Shown: positions 1 through 9,940, counted from the stretch's first letter. The stretch is DNA of 64,000 bases from Nematostella vectensis (GCF_932526225.1 NC_064041.1:15472951-15536950); one strand, 5' to 3'. The notes: generated from the sequence alone by a model not told the origin. Translations and numbers: made by a program.

Positions 1-25
1 GTGGGTTCGAATCCCACCGCTGCCA
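1..25 (+). tRNA. tRNA-Leu(TAG), 3' end only, cut by window edge
   Basis: T arm and 3' acceptor strand of a Leu copy whose start lies outside the window. The paralogous block at 16664-16745 is a complete gene. Confidence 0.7.
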
Positions 26-97
26 ATTGAATTATTTTTGTAGATTACTTTTGATACCTTCTTTTGTAAACTAAATCGCTGTAGTTGTATATCAGTT

Positions 98-170
98 GGT
101 CCGTTAGCTCAGTCGGCAAAGCGTGGTGCTAATAACGCAAAGGTCATGGGTTTGAGCCCCATACGGACCA
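98..170 (+). tRNA. tRNA-Ile(AAT), C56T variant
   Basis: G22A breaks the D stem and C56T changes the B-box core TTC to TTT; T42A also weakens the anticodon stem. Probably a dead copy. Confidence 0.55.
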
Positions 171-280
171 AAAGTTTATTTTTAAATAACCGTCAATGCA
201 GTTTTGTTGACTAGCTAGTCTTTTATTCAGCAAAAACTTCTCCACAGACTTGACTAATTGTTGTGATAACAATATTGCAG

Positions 281-314
281 TGGGTTGCGGTGGGTTCGAA
301 TCCCACCGCTGCCA
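281..314 (+). pseudogene. tRNA-Leu 3' stub, class A (10 copies)
   Basis: Only the T arm and 3' acceptor of Leu remain, preceded by a partial duplication of the GTGGG T-stem strand. The same 34-nt form starts at 281, 914, 1547, 9202, 9835, 13418, 17001, 17634, 18267 and 25051. In all ten cases it follows a C56T Ile variant, so the two were amplified as one cassette. Confidence 0.9.
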
Positions 315-386
315 ATTGAATTATTTTTGTAGGTTACTTTTGATACCTTCTTTTGTAAACTAAATCGCTGTAGTTGTATATCAGTT

Positions 387-459
387 GGTCCGTTAGCTCA
401 GTCGGCAGAGCGTGGTGCTAATAACGCTAAGGTCATGGGTTCGAGCCCCATACGTACCA
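387..459 (+). tRNA. tRNA-Ile(AAT)
   Basis: G69T leaves one mismatch in the acceptor stem (ACGTACC). Confidence 0.75.
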
Positions 460-582
460 AAAGTTTATTTTTTAATTACCGTCAATGCAGTTTTGTTGAC
501 TAGCTAGCCTTTTATTCAAGAACAAAGTTCTCCACAGACTAGCCTGAGTTGTTGTGATAACAATATTGCAGAAACGGTAGCG

Positions 583-593
583 TGGCCGAGCGG
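583..593 (+). promoter_or_regulatory. A box of tRNA-Leu (representative)
   Basis: TGGCCGAGCGG in the D arm of the Leu gene at 576. This is the internal Pol III promoter half bound by TFIIIC. The truncated Leu class starting at 2129 loses its first bases. Confidence 0.85.
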
Positions 594-635
594 TCTAAGG
601 CGCTGGTTTTAGGCACCAGTCTCGAAAGAGGCGTG

Positions 636-646
636 GGTTCGAATCC
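636..646 (+). promoter_or_regulatory. B box of tRNA-Leu (representative)
   Basis: GGTTCGAATCC in the T arm, an exact match to the eukaryotic B-box core. It is retained in nearly every Leu copy, including the truncated ones. The G57C copies carry GGTTCCAATCC instead. Confidence 0.9.
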
Positions 647-666
647 CACCGCTGCCAATTGAATTA

Positions 667-671
667 TTTTT
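667..671 (+). terminator. Pol III terminator after tRNA-Leu (representative)
   Basis: Run of five T nine bases after the discriminator. The same run follows almost every Leu copy in the array. Confidence 0.8.
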
Positions 672-729
672 GTAGATTACTTTTGATACCTTCTTTTGTA
701 AACTAAATCGCTGTAGTTGTATATCAGTT

Positions 730-802
730 GGTCCGTTAGCTCAGTCGGCAAAGCGTGGTGCTAATAACGCTAAGGTCATGGGTTTGAGCCCCATACGGAC
801 CA
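730..802 (+). tRNA. tRNA-Ile(AAT), C56T variant
   Basis: G22A and C56T; followed by a class A Leu stub. Confidence 0.55.
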
Positions 803-1026
803 AAAGTTTATTTTTAAATAACCGTCAATGCAGTTTTGTTGACTAGCTAGTCTTTTATTCAGCAAAAACGTTCTCCACAGACTTGACTAATTGTTGTGAT
901 AACAATATTGCAGTGGGTTGCGGTGGGTTCGAATCCCACCGCTGCCAATTGAATTATTTTTGTAGGTTACTTTTGATACCTTCTTTTGTAAACTAAATCG
1001 CTGTAGTTGTATATCAGTTGGTCCGT

Positions 1027-1038
1027 TAGCTCAGTCGG
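1027..1038 (+). promoter_or_regulatory. A box of tRNA-Ile (representative)
   Basis: TAGCTCAGTCGG in the D arm of the Ile gene at 1020. Confidence 0.88.
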
Positions 1039-1070
1039 CAGAGCGTGGTGCTAATAACGCTAAGGTCATG

Positions 1071-1081
1071 GGTTCGAGCCC
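1071..1081 (+). promoter_or_regulatory. B box of tRNA-Ile (representative)
   Basis: GGTTCGAGCCC in the T arm. The 23 Ile 3' stubs keep this box and nothing of the A box. Confidence 0.9.
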
Positions 1082-1100
1082 CATACGGACCAAAAGTTTA

Positions 1101-1105
1101 TTTTT
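1101..1105 (+). terminator. Pol III terminator after tRNA-Ile (representative)
   Basis: Run of five T eight bases past the discriminator; preceded by the spacer start AAAGTTTA. Confidence 0.8.
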
Positions 1106-1208
1106 AAATAACCGTCAATGCAGTTTTGTTGACTAGCTAGCCTTTTATTCAAGAACAAAGTTCTCCACAGACTAGCCTGAGTTGTTGTGATAACAATATT
1201 GCAGAAAC

Positions 1209-1290
1209 GGTAGCGTGGCCGAGCGGTCTAAGGCGCTGGTTTTAGGCACCAGTCTCGAAAGAGGCGTGGGTTCGAATCCCACCGCTGCCA
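1209..1290 (+). tRNA. tRNA-Leu(TAG)
   Basis: Consensus. Confidence 0.96.
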
Positions 1291-1362
1291 ATTGAATTAT
1301 TTTTGTAGATTACTTTTGATACCTTCTTTTGTAAACTAAATCGCTGTAGTTGTATATCAGTT

Positions 1363-1435
1363 GGTCCGTTAGCTCAGTCGGCAAAGCGTGGTGCTAATAA
1401 CGCTAAGGTCATGGGTTTGAGCCCCATACGGACCA
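1363..1435 (+). tRNA. tRNA-Ile(AAT), C56T variant
   Basis: G22A and C56T; followed by a class A Leu stub. Confidence 0.55.
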
Positions 1436-1652
1436 AAAGTTTATTTTTAAATAACCGTCAATGCAGTTTTGTTGACTAGCTAGTCTTTTATTCAGCAAAA
1501 ACGTTCTCCACAGACTTGACTAATTGTTGTGATAACAATATTGCAGTGGGTTGCGGTGGGTTCGAATCCCACCGCTGCCAATTGAATTATTTTTGTAGGT
1601 TACTTTTGATACCTTCTTTTGTAAACTAAATCGCTGTAGTTGTATATCAGTT

Positions 1653-1725
1653 GGTCCGTTAGCTCAGTCGGCAGAGCGTGGTGCTAATAACGCTAAGGTC
1701 ATGGGTTCGAGCCCCATACGGACCA
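1653..1725 (+). tRNA. tRNA-Ile(AAT)
   Basis: Consensus. Confidence 0.95.
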
Positions 1726-1840
1726 AAAGTTTATTTTTAAATAACCGTCAATGCAGTTGTGTTGACCAGCTTGTCTTTTATTCAGCAAAAACGTTCTCAA
1801 CAGACTTGACTAATTGTTGTGATAACAATATTGCAGAAAT

Positions 1841-1922
1841 GGTTGCGTGGCCGAGCGGTCTAAGGCGCTGGTTTTAGGCACCAGTCTCGAAAGAGGCGTG
1901 GGTTCGAATCCCACCGCTGCCA
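1841..1922 (+). tRNA. tRNA-Leu(TAG)
   Basis: A4T gives a T-T mismatch in the acceptor stem (GGTTGCG). Confidence 0.8.
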
Positions 1923-1990
1923 ATTGAAATATTTTTGTAGGTTACTTTTGATACCTTCTTTTGTAAACTAATTCGCTGTAGTTGTCGTGG

Positions 1991-2018
1991 GTCATGGGTT
2001 CGAGCCCCATACGGACCA
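1991..2018 (+). pseudogene. tRNA-Ile 3' stub with B box only (23 copies)
   Basis: Everything upstream of the T arm is deleted. The stub keeps the T stem and loop, the B box and the 3' acceptor strand, and is preceded by a short GTCATGG or GTCGTGG direct repeat that suggests slippage. Copies start at 1991, 2612, 4243, 5534, 6497, 7445, 8408, 10964, 12268, 14547, 15851, 18711, 19332, 20963, 23279, 24242, 25838, 27144, 27765, 29975, 33629, 38952 and 43843. In every case but the last a class B Leu copy follows. Confidence 0.9.
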
Positions 2019-2128
2019 GCAGTTTATTTTTAACTAACCATAGTTGTGTTAACTAGCTAGTCTTTTATTCAGCAACAAAGTTTTCCACAGACTAGACTAA
2101 ATTGTTGTGATAACAATATTGCAGAAAC

Positions 2129-2201
2129 GGCGAGCGGTCTAAGGCGCTGGTTTTAGGCACCAGTCTCGAAAGAGGCGTGGGTTCGAATCAAACCGCTGCC
2201 A
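2129..2201 (+). pseudogene. tRNA-Leu lacking 5' acceptor strand, class B (33 copies)
   Basis: A 9-nt deletion removes gene nt 3-11, so the acceptor stem cannot form, while anticodon arm, variable arm and B box stay. Copies are 73 nt and start at 2129, 2750, 3078, 4381, 5051, 5672, 6635, 6963, 7583, 8546, 8874, 11102, 12406, 14685, 15989, 18849, 19470, 19798, 21101, 21771, 23417, 24380, 25976, 27282, 27903, 29492, 30113, 30675, 31574, 32473, 33767, 37112 and 39090. Several also have the T stem damaged (AATCAAACC). Confidence 0.9.
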
Positions 2202-2273
2202 ATTGAATGATTTTTGTAGGTTACTTTTTATACCTTCTTTTGTAAACTAAATCGCTGTAGTTGTATATCATTT

Positions 2274-2346
2274 GGTCCGTTAGCTCAGTCGGCAGAGCGT
2301 GGTGCTAATAACGCTAAGGTCGTGGGTTCGAGCCCCATACGGACCA
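2274..2346 (+). tRNA. tRNA-Ile(AAT)
   Basis: A49G; a G-T wobble keeps the T stem. Confidence 0.9.
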
Positions 2347-2461
2347 AAAGTTTATTTTTAAATAACCGTCAATGCAGTTTTGTTGACTGGCTAGTCTTTT
2401 ATTCAGCAAAAACGTCCTCCACAGACTTGACCAATTGTTGTGATAACAATATTGCAAAAAC

Positions 2462-2543
2462 GGTAGCGTGGCCGAGCGGTCTAAGGCGCTGGTTTTAGGC
2501 ACCAGTCTCGAAAGAGGCGTGGGTTCGAATCCCACCGCTGCCA
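2462..2543 (+). tRNA. tRNA-Leu(TAG)
   Basis: Consensus; 5' flank reads GCAAAAAC instead of GCAGAAAC. Confidence 0.95.
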
Positions 2544-2894
2544 ATTGAAATATTTTTGTAGGTTACTTTTGATACCTTCTTTTGTAAACTAAATCGCTGT
2601 AGTTGTCATGGGTCATGGGTTCGAGCCCCATACGGACCAGCAGTTTATTTTTAACTAACCATAGTTGTGTTAACTAGCTAGTCTTTTATTCAGCAACAAA
2701 GTTTTCCACAGACTTGACTAAATTGTTGTGATAACAATATTGCAGAAACGGCGAGCGGTCTAAGGCGCTGGTTTTAGGCACCAGTCTCGAAAGAGGCGTG
2801 GGTTCGAATCCCACCGCTGCCAATTGAATTATTTTTGTAAGTTACTTTTAAAACCTTCTTTTGTAAACTAAATCGCTGTAGATGTATATCAGTT

Positions 2895-2967
2895 GGTCCG
2901 TTAGCTCAGTCGGCAGAGCGTGGTGCTAATAACGCTAAGGTCATGGGTTCGAGCCCCATACGGACCA
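2895..2967 (+). tRNA. tRNA-Ile(AAT)
   Basis: Consensus; followed by the GCAGTTTATT spacer type. Confidence 0.95.
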
Positions 2968-3222
2968 GCAGTTTATTTTCAACTAACCATAGTTGTGTTA
3001 ACTAGCTAGTCTTTTATTCAGCAACAAAGTTTTCCACAGACTAGACTAAATTGTTGTGATAACAATATTGCAGTAACGGCGAGCGGTCCAAGGCGCTGGT
3101 TTTAGGCACCAGTCTCTGAAGAGGCGTGGGTTCGAATCAAACCGCTGCCAATTGAATTATTTTTGTAGGTTACTTTTTATACCTTCTTTTGTAAACTAAA
3201 TCGCTGTAGTTGTATATCAGTT

Positions 3223-3295
3223 GGTCCGTTAGCTCAGTCGGCAGAGCGTGGTGCTAATAACGCTAAGGTCATGGGTTCGAGCCCCATACGGACCA
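3223..3295 (+). tRNA. tRNA-Ile(AAT)
   Basis: Consensus. Confidence 0.95.
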
Positions 3296-3410
3296 AAAGT
3301 TTATTTTTTAATTACCGTCAATGCAGTTGTGTTGACCAGCTTGTCTTTTATTCAGCAAAAACGTTCTCCACAGAATTGACTAATTGGTGTGATAACAATA
3401 TTGCAGAAAC

Positions 3411-3491
3411 GGTAGCGTGGCCGAGCGGTCCAAGGCGCTGGTTTTAGGCACCAGTCTTTGAAGAAGCGTGGGTTCCAATCCCAATGTGCCA
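3411..3491 (+). pseudogene. tRNA-Leu pseudogene, class C
   Basis: 81 nt. The 3' acceptor is ATGTGCC rather than CGCTGCC and cannot pair fully; the T loop is TTCCAAT and the variable arm is altered. The same form occurs at 7296, 11435, 15018, 20131 and 22104. Confidence 0.8.
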
Positions 3492-3563
3492 ATTGAATTA
3501 TTTTTGTAGGTTACTTTTGATACCTTCTTTTGTAAACTAAATCGCTGTAGTTATATATCAGTT

Positions 3564-3636
3564 GGTCCGTTAGCTCAGTCGGCAGAGCGTGGTGCTAATA
3601 ACGCTAAGGTCATGGGTTCGAGCCCCATACGGACCA
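3564..3636 (+). tRNA. tRNA-Ile(AAT)
   Basis: Consensus; upstream TATA-like stretch is TATATATC. Confidence 0.95.
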
Positions 3637-3751
3637 AAAGTTTATTTTTAGATAACCGTCAATGCAGTTTTGTCGACTGGCTAGTCTTTTATTCAGCAAA
3701 AACGTCCTCCACAGACTTGACCAATTGTTGTGATAACAATATTGCAGAAAC

Positions 3752-3833
3752 GGTAGCGTGGCCGAGCGGTCTAAGGCGCTGGTTTTAGGCACCAGTCTCG
3801 AAAGAGGCGTGGGTTCGAATCCCACCGCTGCCA
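3752..3833 (+). tRNA. tRNA-Leu(TAG)
   Basis: Consensus. Confidence 0.96.
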
Positions 3834-3905
3834 ATTGAATTATTTTTGTAGGTTACTTTTGATACCTTCTTTTGTAAACTAAATCGCTGTAGTTGTATAT
3901 CAGTT

Positions 3906-3978
3906 GGTCCGTTAGCTCAGTCGGCAGAGCGTGGTGCTAATAACGCTAAGGTCATGGGTTCGAGCCCCATACGGACCT
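3906..3978 (+). tRNA. tRNA-Ile(AAT)
   Basis: Discriminator base 73 is T instead of A; otherwise consensus. Confidence 0.88.
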
Positions 3979-4092
3979 AAAGTTTATTTTTAAAGACCGT
4001 CAATGCAGTTGTGTTGACCAGCTTGTCTTTTATTCAGCAAAAACGTTCTCAACAGACTTGACTAATTGTTGTGATAACAATATTGCAGAAAT

Positions 4093-4174
4093 GGTAGCGT
4101 GGCCGAGCGGTCTAAGGCGCTGGTTTTAGGCACCAGTCTCGAAAGAGGCGTGGGTTCGAATCCCACCGCTGCCA
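4093..4174 (+). tRNA. tRNA-Leu(TAG)
   Basis: Consensus. Confidence 0.96.
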
Positions 4175-4525
4175 ATCGCAATATTTTTGTAGGTTACTTT
4201 TGATACCTTCTTTTGTAAACTAAATCGCTGTAGTTGTCATGGGTCATGGGATCGAGCCCCATACGGACCAGCAGTTTATTTTTAACTAACCATAGTTGTG
4301 TTAACTAGCTAGTCTTTTATTCAGCAACAAAGTTTTCCACAGACTAGACTAAATTGTTGTGATACCAATATTGCAGAAACGGCGAGCGGTCTAAGGCGCT
4401 GGTTTTAGGCACCAGTCTCGAAAGAGGCGTGGGTTCGAATCCCACCGCTGCCAATTGAATTATTTTTGTAGGTTACTTTTGATACCTTCTTTTGTAAACT
4501 AAATCGCTGTAGTTGTATATCAGTT

Positions 4526-4598
4526 GGTCCGTTAGCTCAGTCGGCAGAGCGTGGTGCTAATAACTCTAAGGTCATGGGTTCGAGCCCCATACGGACCA
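4526..4598 (+). tRNA. tRNA-Ile(AAT)
   Basis: G40T mismatch in the anticodon stem (AACTCTA). Confidence 0.8.
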
Positions 4599-4713
4599 AA
4601 AGTTTATTTTTAAATAACCGTCAATACAGTTTTGTTGACTAGCTAGTCTTTTATCCAGCAAAAACGTTCTCCACAGACTTAACTAATTGTTGTGATAACA
4701 ATATTGCAGAAAC

Positions 4714-4795
4714 GGTAGCGTGGCCGAGCGGTCTAAGGCGCTGGTTTTAGGCACCAGTCTCGAAAGAGGCGTGGGTTCGAATCCCACCGCTGCCA
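4714..4795 (+). tRNA. tRNA-Leu(TAG)
   Basis: Consensus. Confidence 0.96.
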
Positions 4796-4867
4796 ATTGA
4801 ATTATTTTTGTAAGTTACTTTTAAAACCTTCTTTTGTAAACTAAATCGCTGTAGATGTATATCAGTT

Positions 4868-4940
4868 GGTCCGTTAGCTCAGTCGGCAGAGCGTGGTGCT
4901 AATAACGCTAAGGTCATGGGTTCGAGCCCCATACGGACCA
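4868..4940 (+). tRNA. tRNA-Ile(AAT)
   Basis: Consensus. Confidence 0.95.
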
Positions 4941-5195
4941 GCAGTTTATTTTCAACTAACCATAGTTGTGTTAACTAGCTAGTCTTTTATTCAGCAACAA
5001 AGTTTTCCACAGACTAGACTAAATTGTTGTGATAACAATATTGCAGAAACGGCGAGCGGTCCAAGGCGCTGGTTTTAGGCACCAGTCTCTGAAGAGGCGT
5101 GGGTTCGAATCAAACCGCTGCCAATTGAATTATTTTTGTAGGTTACTTTTTATACCTTCTTTTGTAAACTAAATCGCTGTAGTTGTATATCAGTT

Positions 5196-5268
5196 GGTCC
5201 GTTAGCTCAGTCGGCAGAGCGTGGTGCTAATAACGATAAGGTCATGGGTTCGAGCCCCATACGGACCA
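5196..5268 (+). tRNA. tRNA-Ile(AAT)
   Basis: C41A mismatch in the anticodon stem (AACGATA). Confidence 0.78.
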
Positions 5269-5383
5269 AAAGTTTATTTTTTAATTACCGTCAATGCAGT
5301 TGTGTTGACCAGCTTGTCTTTTATTCAGCAAAAACGTTCTCCACAGAATTGACTAATTGGTGTGATAACAATATTGCAGAAAC

Positions 5384-5465
5384 GGTAGCGTGGCCGAGCG
5401 GTCCAAGGCGCTGGTTTTAGGCACCAGTCTCGAAAGAGGCGTGGGTTCGAATCCCACCGCTGCCA
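5384..5465 (+). tRNA. tRNA-Leu(TAG)
   Basis: D loop GGTCCAAGG (one T to C); structure otherwise intact. Its paralogue at 22104 is a class C pseudogene, so the 5.4-kb duplication ends inside this gene. Confidence 0.92.
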
Positions 5466-5816
5466 ATCGAAATATTTTTGTAGGTTACTTTTGATACCTT
5501 CTTTTGTAAACTAAATTGCTGTAGTTGTCATGGGTCATGGGTTCGAGCCCCATACGGACCAGCAGTTTATTTTTAACTAACCATAGTTGTGTTAACTAGC
5601 TAGTCTTTTATTCAGCAACAAAGTTTTCCACAGACTAGACTAAATTGTTGTGATACCAATATTGCAGAAACGGCGAGAGGTCTAAGGCGCTGGTTTTAGG
5701 CACCAGTCTCGAAAGAGGCGTGGGTTCGAATCCCACCGCTGCCAATTGAATTATTTTTGTAGGTTACTTTTTATACCTTCTTTTGTAAACTAAATCGCTG
5801 TAGTTGTATATCATTT

Positions 5817-5889
5817 GGTCCGTTAGCTCAGTCGGCAGAGCGTGGTGCTAATAACGCTAAGGTCGTGGGTTCGAGCCCCATACGGACCA
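5817..5889 (+). tRNA. tRNA-Ile(AAT)
   Basis: A49G, wobble pair kept. Confidence 0.9.
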
Positions 5890-6004
5890 AAAGTTTATTT
5901 TTAAATAACCGTCAATGCAGTTTTGTTGACTGGCTAGTCTTTTATTCAGCAAAAACGTCCTCCACAGACTTGACCAATTGTTGTGATAACAATATTGCAG
6001 AAAC

Positions 6005-6086
6005 GGTAGCGTGGCCGAGCGGTCTAAGGCGCTGGTTTTAGGCACCAGTCTCGAAAGAGGCGTGGGTTCGAATCCCACCGCTGCCA
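6005..6086 (+). tRNA. tRNA-Leu(TAG)
   Basis: Consensus. Confidence 0.96.
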
Positions 6087-6158
6087 ATTGAATTATTTTT
6101 GTAGGTTACTTTTGATACCTTCTTTTGTAAACTAAATCGCTGTAGTTGTATATCAGTT

Positions 6159-6231
6159 TGTCCGTTAGCTCAGTCGGCAGAGCGTGGTGCTAATAACGCT
6201 AAGGTCATGGGTTCGAGCCCCATACGGACCA
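6159..6231 (+). tRNA. tRNA-Ile(AAT)
   Basis: G1T loses the first acceptor pair. Confidence 0.75.
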
Positions 6232-6346
6232 AAAGGTTATTTTTAAAGAACCTTCAATGCAGTTGTGTTGACCAGCTTGTCTTTTATTCAGCAAAAACGT
6301 TCTCAACAGACTTGACTAATTGTTGTGATAACAATATTGCAGAAAT

Positions 6347-6428
6347 GGTAGCGTGGCCGAGCGGTCTAAGGCGCTGGTTTTAGGCACCAGTCTCGAAAGA
6401 GGCGTGGGTTCGAATCCCACCGCTGCCA
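6347..6428 (+). tRNA. tRNA-Leu(TAG)
   Basis: Consensus. Confidence 0.96.
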
Positions 6429-6779
6429 ATTGAAATATTTTTGTAGGTTACTTTTGATACGTTCTTTTGTAAACTAAATCGCTGTAGTTGTCATGGGTCA
6501 TGGGTTCGAGCCCCATACGGACCAGCAGTTTATTTTTAACTAACCATAGTTGTGTTAACTAGCTAGTCTTTTATTCAGCAACAAAGTTTTCCACAGACTA
6601 GACTAAATTGTTGTGATAACAATATTGCAGAAACGGCGAGCGGTCTAAGGCGCTGGTTTTAGGCACCAGTCTCGAAAGAGGCGTGGGTTCGAATCCCACC
6701 GCTGCCAATTGAATTATTTTTGTAAGTTACTTTTAAAACCTTCTTTTGTAAACTAAATCGCTGTAGTTGTATATCAGTT

Positions 6780-6852
6780 GGTCCGTTAGCTCAGTCGGCA
6801 GAGCGTGGTGCTAATAACGCTAAGGTCATGGGTTCGAGCCCCATACGGACCA
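6780..6852 (+). tRNA. tRNA-Ile(AAT)
   Basis: Consensus. Confidence 0.95.
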
Positions 6853-7107
6853 GCAGTTTATTTTCAACTAACCATAGTTGTGTTAACTAGCTAGTCTTTT
6901 ATTCAGCAACAAAGTTTTCCACAGACTAGACTAAATTGTTGTGATAACAATATTGCAGAAACGGCGAGCGGTCCAAGGCGCTGGTTTTAGGCACCAGTCT
7001 CTGAAGAGGCGTGGGTTCGAATCAAACCGCTGCCAATTGAATTATTTTTGTAGGTTACTTTTTATACCTTCTTTTGTAAACTAAATCGCTGTAGTTGTAT
7101 ATCAGTT

Positions 7108-7180
7108 GGTCCGTTAGCTCAGTCGGCAGAGCGTGGTGCTAATAACGCTAAGGTCATGGGTTCGAGCCCCATACGGACCA
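7108..7180 (+). tRNA. tRNA-Ile(AAT)
   Basis: Consensus. Confidence 0.95.
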
Positions 7181-7295
7181 AAAGTTTATTTTTTAATTAC
7201 CGTCAATGCAGTTGTGTTGACCAGCTTGTCTTTTATTCAGCAAAAACGTTCTCCACAGAATTGACTAATTGGTGTGATAACAATATTGCAGAAAC

Positions 7296-7376
7296 GGTAG
7301 CGTGGCCGAGCGGTCCAAGGCGCTGGTTCTAGGCACCAGTCTTTGAAGAGGCGTGGGTTCCAATCCCAATGTGCCA
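7296..7376 (+). pseudogene. tRNA-Leu pseudogene, class C
   Basis: As at 3411, and in addition T33 of the U-turn is C. Confidence 0.82.
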
Positions 7377-7727
7377 ATTGAATTATTTTTGTAGGTTACT
7401 TTTGATACCTTCTTTTGTAAACTAAATCGCTGTAGTTGTCATGGGTCATGGGATCGAGCCCCATACGGACCAGCAGTTTATTTTTAACTAACCATAGTTG
7501 TGTTAACTAGCTAGTCTTTTATTCAGCAACAAAGTTTTCCACAGACTAGACTAAATTGTTGTGATACCAATATTGCAGAAACGGCGAGCGGTCTAAGGCG
7601 CTGGTTTTAGGCACCAGTCTCGAAAGAGGCGTGGGTTCGAATCCCACCGCTGCCAATTGAATTATTTTTGTAGGTTACTTTTGATACCTTCTTTTGTAAA
7701 CTAAATCGCTGTAGTTGTATATCAGTT

Positions 7728-7800
7728 GGTCCGTTAGCTCAGTCGGCAGAGCGTGGTGCTAATAACGCTAAGGTCATGGGTTCGAGCCCCATACGGACCA
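7728..7800 (+). tRNA. tRNA-Ile(AAT)
   Basis: Consensus. Confidence 0.95.
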
Positions 7801-7915
7801 AAAGTTTATTTTTAAATAACCGTCAATGCAGTTTTGTTGACTAGGTAGTCTTTTATCCAGCAAAAACGTTCTCCACAGACTTAACTAATTGTTGTGATAA
7901 CAATATTGCAGAAAC

Positions 7916-7997
7916 GGTAGCGTGGCCGAGCGGTCTAAGGCGCTGGTTTTAGGCACCAGTCTCGAAAGAGGCGTGGGTTCGAATCCCACCGCTTCCA
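7916..7997 (+). tRNA. tRNA-Leu(TAG)
   Basis: G70T gives a T-T mismatch in the acceptor stem. Confidence 0.82.
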
Positions 7998-8069
7998 ATT
8001 GAATTATTTTTGTAGGTTACTTTTGATACCTTCTTTTGTAAACTAAATCGCTGTAGTTGTATATCAGTT

Positions 8070-8142
8070 GGTCCGTTAGCTCAGTCGGCAGAGCGTGGTG
8101 CTAATAACGCTAAGGTCATGGGTTCGAGCCCCATACGGACCA
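8070..8142 (+). tRNA. tRNA-Ile(AAT)
   Basis: Consensus. Confidence 0.95.
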
Positions 8143-8257
8143 AAAGGTTATTTTTAAAGAACCTTCAATGCAGTTGTGTTGACCAGCTTGTCTTTTATTC
8201 AGCAAAAACGTTCTCAACAGACTTGACTAATTGTTGTGATAACAATATTGCAGAAAT

Positions 8258-8339
8258 GGTAGCGTGGCCGAGCGGTCTAAGGCGCTGGTTTTAGGCACCA
8301 GTCTCGAAAGAGGCGTGGGTTCGAATCCCACCGCTGCCA
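8258..8339 (+). tRNA. tRNA-Leu(TAG)
   Basis: Consensus. Confidence 0.96.
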
Positions 8340-8690
8340 ATTGAAATATTTTTGTAGGTTACTTTTGATACGTTCTTTTGTAAACTAAATCGCTGTAGTT
8401 GTCATGGGTCATGGGTTCGAGCCCCATACGGACCAGCAGTTTATTTTTAACTAACCATAGTTGTGTTAACTAGCTAGTCTTTTATTCAGCAACAAAGTTT
8501 TCCACAGACTAGACTAAATTGTTGTGATAACAATATTGCAGAAACGGCGAGCGGTCTAAGGCGCTGGTTTTAGGCACCAGTCTCGAAAGAGGCGTGGGTT
8601 CGAATCCCACCGCTGCCAATTGAATTATTTTTGTAAGTTACTTTTAAAACCTTCTTTTGTAAACTAAATCGCTGTAGATGTATATCAGTT

Positions 8691-8763
8691 GGTCCGTTAG
8701 CTCAGTCGGCAGAGCGTGGTGCTAATAACGCTAAGGTCATGGGTTCGAGCCCCATACGGACCT
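8691..8763 (+). tRNA. tRNA-Ile(AAT)
   Basis: Discriminator T73; otherwise consensus. Confidence 0.88.
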
Positions 8764-9018
8764 AAAGTTTATTTTCAACTAACCATAGTTGTGTTAACTA
8801 GCTAGTCTTTTATTCAGCAACAAAGTTTTCCACAGACTAGACTAAATTGTTGTGATAACAATATTGCAGAAACGGCGAGCGGTCCAAGGCGCTGGTTTTA
8901 GGCACCAGTCTCTGAAGAGGCGTGGGTTCGAATCAAACCGCTGCCAATTGAATTATTTTTGTAGATTACTTTTGATACCTTCTTTTGTAAACTAAATCGC
9001 TGTAGTTGTATATCAGTT

Positions 9019-9091
9019 GGTCCGTTAGCTCAGTCGGCAAAGCGTGGTGCTAATAACGCTAAGGTCATGGGTTTGAGCCCCATACGTACCA
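9019..9091 (+). tRNA. tRNA-Ile(AAT), C56T variant
   Basis: G22A, C56T and G69T. Confidence 0.5.
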
Positions 9092-9307
9092 AAAGTTTAT
9101 TTTTAAATAACCGTCAATGCAGTTTTGTTGACTAGCTAGTCTTTTATTCAGCAAAAACTTCTCCACAGACTTGACTAATTGTTGTGATAACAATATTGCA
9201 GTGGGTTGCGGTGGGTTCGAATCCCACCGCTGCCAATTGAATTATTTTTGTAGGTTACTTTTGATACCTTCTTTTGTAAACTAAATCGCTGTAGTTGTAT
9301 ATCAGTT

Positions 9308-9380
9308 GGTCCGTTAGCTCAGTCGGCAGAGCGTGGTGCTAATAACGCTAAGGTCATGGGTTCGAGCCCCATACGGACCA
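9308..9380 (+). tRNA. tRNA-Ile(AAT)
   Basis: Consensus. Confidence 0.95.
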
Positions 9381-9496
9381 AAAGTTTATTTTTAAATAAC
9401 CGTCAATGCAGTTTTGTTGACTAGCTAGCCTTTTATTCAAGAACAAAGTTCTCCACAGACTAGCCTGAGTTGTTGTGATAACAATATTGCAGAAAC

Positions 9497-9578
9497 GGTA
9501 GCGTGGCCGAGCGGTCTAAGGCGCTGGTTTTAGGCACCAGTCTCGAAAGAGGCGTGGGTTCGAATCCCACCGCTGCCA
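9497..9578 (+). tRNA. tRNA-Leu(TAG)
   Basis: Consensus. Confidence 0.96.
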
Positions 9579-9650
9579 ATTGAATTATTTTTGTAGATTA
9601 CTTTTGATACCTTCTTTTGTAAACTAAATCGCTGTAGTTGTATATCAGTT

Positions 9651-9723
9651 GGTCCGTTAGCTCAGTCGGCAAAGCGTGGTGCTAATAACGCTAAGGTCAT
9701 GGGTTTGAGCCCCATACGGACCA
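9651..9723 (+). tRNA. tRNA-Ile(AAT), C56T variant
   Basis: G22A and C56T. Confidence 0.55.
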
Positions 9724-9940
9724 AAAGTTTATTTTTAAATAACCGTCAATGCAGTTTTGTTGACTAGCTAGTCTTTTATTCAGCAAAAACGTTCTCCACA
9801 GACTTGACTAATTGTTGTGATAACAATATTGCAGTGGGTTGCGGTGGGTTCGAATCCCACCGCTGCCAATTGAATTATTTTTGTAGGTTACTTTTGATAC
9901 CTTCTTTTGTAAACTAAATCGCTGTAGTTGTATATCAGTT

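Larger units (their letters stand above)
576..657 (+). tRNA. tRNA-Leu(TAG)
   Basis: Consensus; used as the reference copy. Confidence 0.96.
1020..1092 (+). tRNA. tRNA-Ile(AAT)
   Basis: Consensus; used as the reference copy. Confidence 0.96.
1..5430 (+). repeat. 5.4-kb duplicated array block, copy 1
   Basis: Matches 16721-22150 at a constant offset of 16720 through every tRNA copy and spacer. Only isolated differences were seen, for example at 139 and near 3465. The match stops inside the Leu gene at 5384. It starts at or before the window edge. Confidence 0.92.
6159..7045 (+). repeat. 1911-bp offset duplication, copy 1
   Basis: The gene order Ile, Leu, Ile stub, class B Leu, Ile, class B Leu repeats at 8070-8956 with matching spacers, including the rare AAAAGGTTATTT and GATACGTTC forms. 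Confidence 0.85.

Noticed and set aside
281-314. CRISPR-like array because of regular repeats and spacers
   Set aside because: The repeats are tRNA genes, the spacers are themselves repeated, and the DNA is eukaryotic.
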